From assembly GCA_937885475.1 (NCBI GenBank), contig CAKZZR010000138.1:1-6766 (forward strand): a stretch of 6,766 bases of DNA, given 5' to 3'. Shown piece by piece: positions 6,283 to 6,766 of the stretch. The notes under the pieces were generated by a model. It was given only the letters and a program-made list of their open reading frames with translations, was not told where the DNA came from and ran no database searches. Origin of the DNA: an uncultured Treponema sp. Its GTDB lineage: Bacteria; Spirochaetota; Spirochaetia; Treponematales; Treponemataceae. The translations under genes and the position numbers were made by a program. Position 1 is the first letter of the stretch. Each line of letters opens with the position of its first letter.

Positions 6283-6316
6283 AAAATCCCGCTCTTGCTG
6301 AGGAGCGGGATTTTTT
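6281..6316. terminator. Strong bidirectional intrinsic terminator between convergent genes
   Basis: AAAAAATCCCGCTC (6281-6294) and GAGCGGGATTTTTT (6303-6316) form a perfect 14-bp stem with an 8-base loop. The GC-rich core is flanked by A6 on one side and T6 on the other, so each strand gives a hairpin followed by a U-run. It ends the lipoprotein operon on the plus strand and groES on the minus strand. The lipoprotein stop TAA (6280-6282) overlaps the first two bases of the stem. Confidence 0.95.
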
Positions 6317-6335
6317 ATGTTATGGCAGGATTCTC

Positions 6336-6611
6336 TTATTTTTCGATAAGAGCGATGATGTCAGACATGCGGAGAATCAGATGCTCCTCGCCGTCGATTT
6401 TTACCTGTGTGCCGGCGTATTTGTCATACATGATGCTGTCGCCTGGCTTTACGGTGATTTTTTCCTCTTCTGTTCCCGGACCTACGGCAACAACGGTTGC
6501 AGTCTGTGTCTTTTCCTGTGCTGCTTCCGGAATGATGATTCCGCTTGCTGTCTTGGATTCCGCTTTGTCGTTCTTAACAAGAACTCTGTCTGCCAATGGT
6601 TTTAATGTCAT
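6336..6611 (-). CDS. groES: Co-chaperonin GroES (Cpn10)
   Basis: GroES forms a heptameric lid on the GroEL chamber and acts in ATP-driven folding in the cytoplasm. The 91-residue product has the full fold: LKPLADRVLVK at the N-terminus, the mobile loop at about 17-33 with the GroEL-binding hydrophobic patch in SGIIIP (23-28), ATVVAVGPG (38-46), the loop GTEEEKITVKPGD (46-58), and the C-terminal strand HLILRMSDIIALIE. Length is normal for the family (about 90-100). AGAGG lies about eight bases before the ATG. No groEL follows: the next gene is convergent and a terminator intervenes, so groES is a single-gene unit. From memory, T. pallidum also keeps groES and groEL apart. No CIRCE (HrcA) operator is visible upstream. 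Confidence 0.98.
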   Translation of the reverse strand: MTLKPLADRVLVKNDKAESKTASGIIIPEAAQEKTQTATVVAVGPGTEEEKITVKPGDSIMYDKYAGTQVKIDGEEHLILRMSDIIALIEK

Positions 6612-6659
6612 CTTATATACCTCTGTTTTTTTAGTTCAAGATTTATTCTTTGTCTTTAA

Positions 6660-6688
6660 ATGTAATAAAAAGTGCTGCCTATCGTCAA
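6660..6688 (-). promoter_or_regulatory. Candidate groES promoter
   Basis: On the minus strand TTGACG (complement of 6683-6688, five of six bases match the -35 consensus) is followed after 17 bases by TTACAT (complement of 6660-6665), a poor -10. TATTAC (complement of 6662-6667), spaced 15, is an alternative. The implied leader is about 40-45 bases. The weak -10 might reflect a need for an activator or another sigma factor, but that is only a guess. Confidence 0.4.
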
Positions 6689-6766
6689 TAAAAATCGTAA
6701 AAAATGTTTTTTAATGGGGAAAAATGACTCGTTTCGATTTATAAAAAAGGGTGGTGGGTAAAAATG

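Noticed and set aside
6660..6690. A CIRCE (HrcA) site before groES, suggested by AGTGCT in the plus strand
   Set aside because: Only part of one half-site is present, and there is no opposite half-site at the required nine-base spacing.
6295..6714. A 139-codon plus-strand open frame across groES
   Set aside because: It is antisense to an unmistakable groES and starts inside the bidirectional terminator.

Overview
The window looks like chromosomal DNA from a spirochete of the genus Treponema, and not T. pallidum itself. The evidence is the gene order and the protein types: a short alanyl-tRNA synthetase, a periplasmic SurA/PpiC-like protein, NusB, a lipoprotein with a relaxed spirochete-type lipobox, and a groES with no groEL beside it. 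From memory this matches T. pallidum TP1017 to TP1013 (alaS, tpn39b, nusB, hypothetical, groES). I could not check that here.

Layout. Positions 10-605 (minus strand) hold a two-gene type II toxin-antitoxin operon with an ATGA overlap between antitoxin and PIN-domain toxin. It is visibly more AT-rich than what follows and is probably an accessory insertion. Positions 606-777 are a divergent promoter region. alaS (778-2607) has a near-consensus promoter so close to its ATG that the mRNA should be leaderless or nearly so. At its 3' end lies a 73-bp-period tandem duplication (2579-2707). Each copy carries a short coding tail, a stop codon and an AT-rich hairpin, and the first copy supplies the last codons of alaS. 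A structured 5' leader follows. Then comes a tightly packed operon of ppiC/surA-like gene (2806-3885), nusB (3896-4399) and TPR lipoprotein (4420-6282). It ends at a strong bidirectional terminator (6281-6316) shared with the convergent groES (6336-6611, minus strand). Positions 6612-6766 hold the groES leader and promoter and perhaps the edge of a further plus-strand gene.

How the genes fit together. Most are housekeeping genes: tRNA charging, transcription antitermination, envelope protein folding and cytoplasmic folding. The ppiC-like product and the TPR lipoprotein are both predicted to be exported and may act together at the envelope; that is inference from operon structure. I did not find a clearly new multi-gene system. 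The least ordinary items are the duplicated stop-plus-hairpin element, the reduced AlaRS with its apparently leaderless mRNA, and the uncharacterised lipoprotein.
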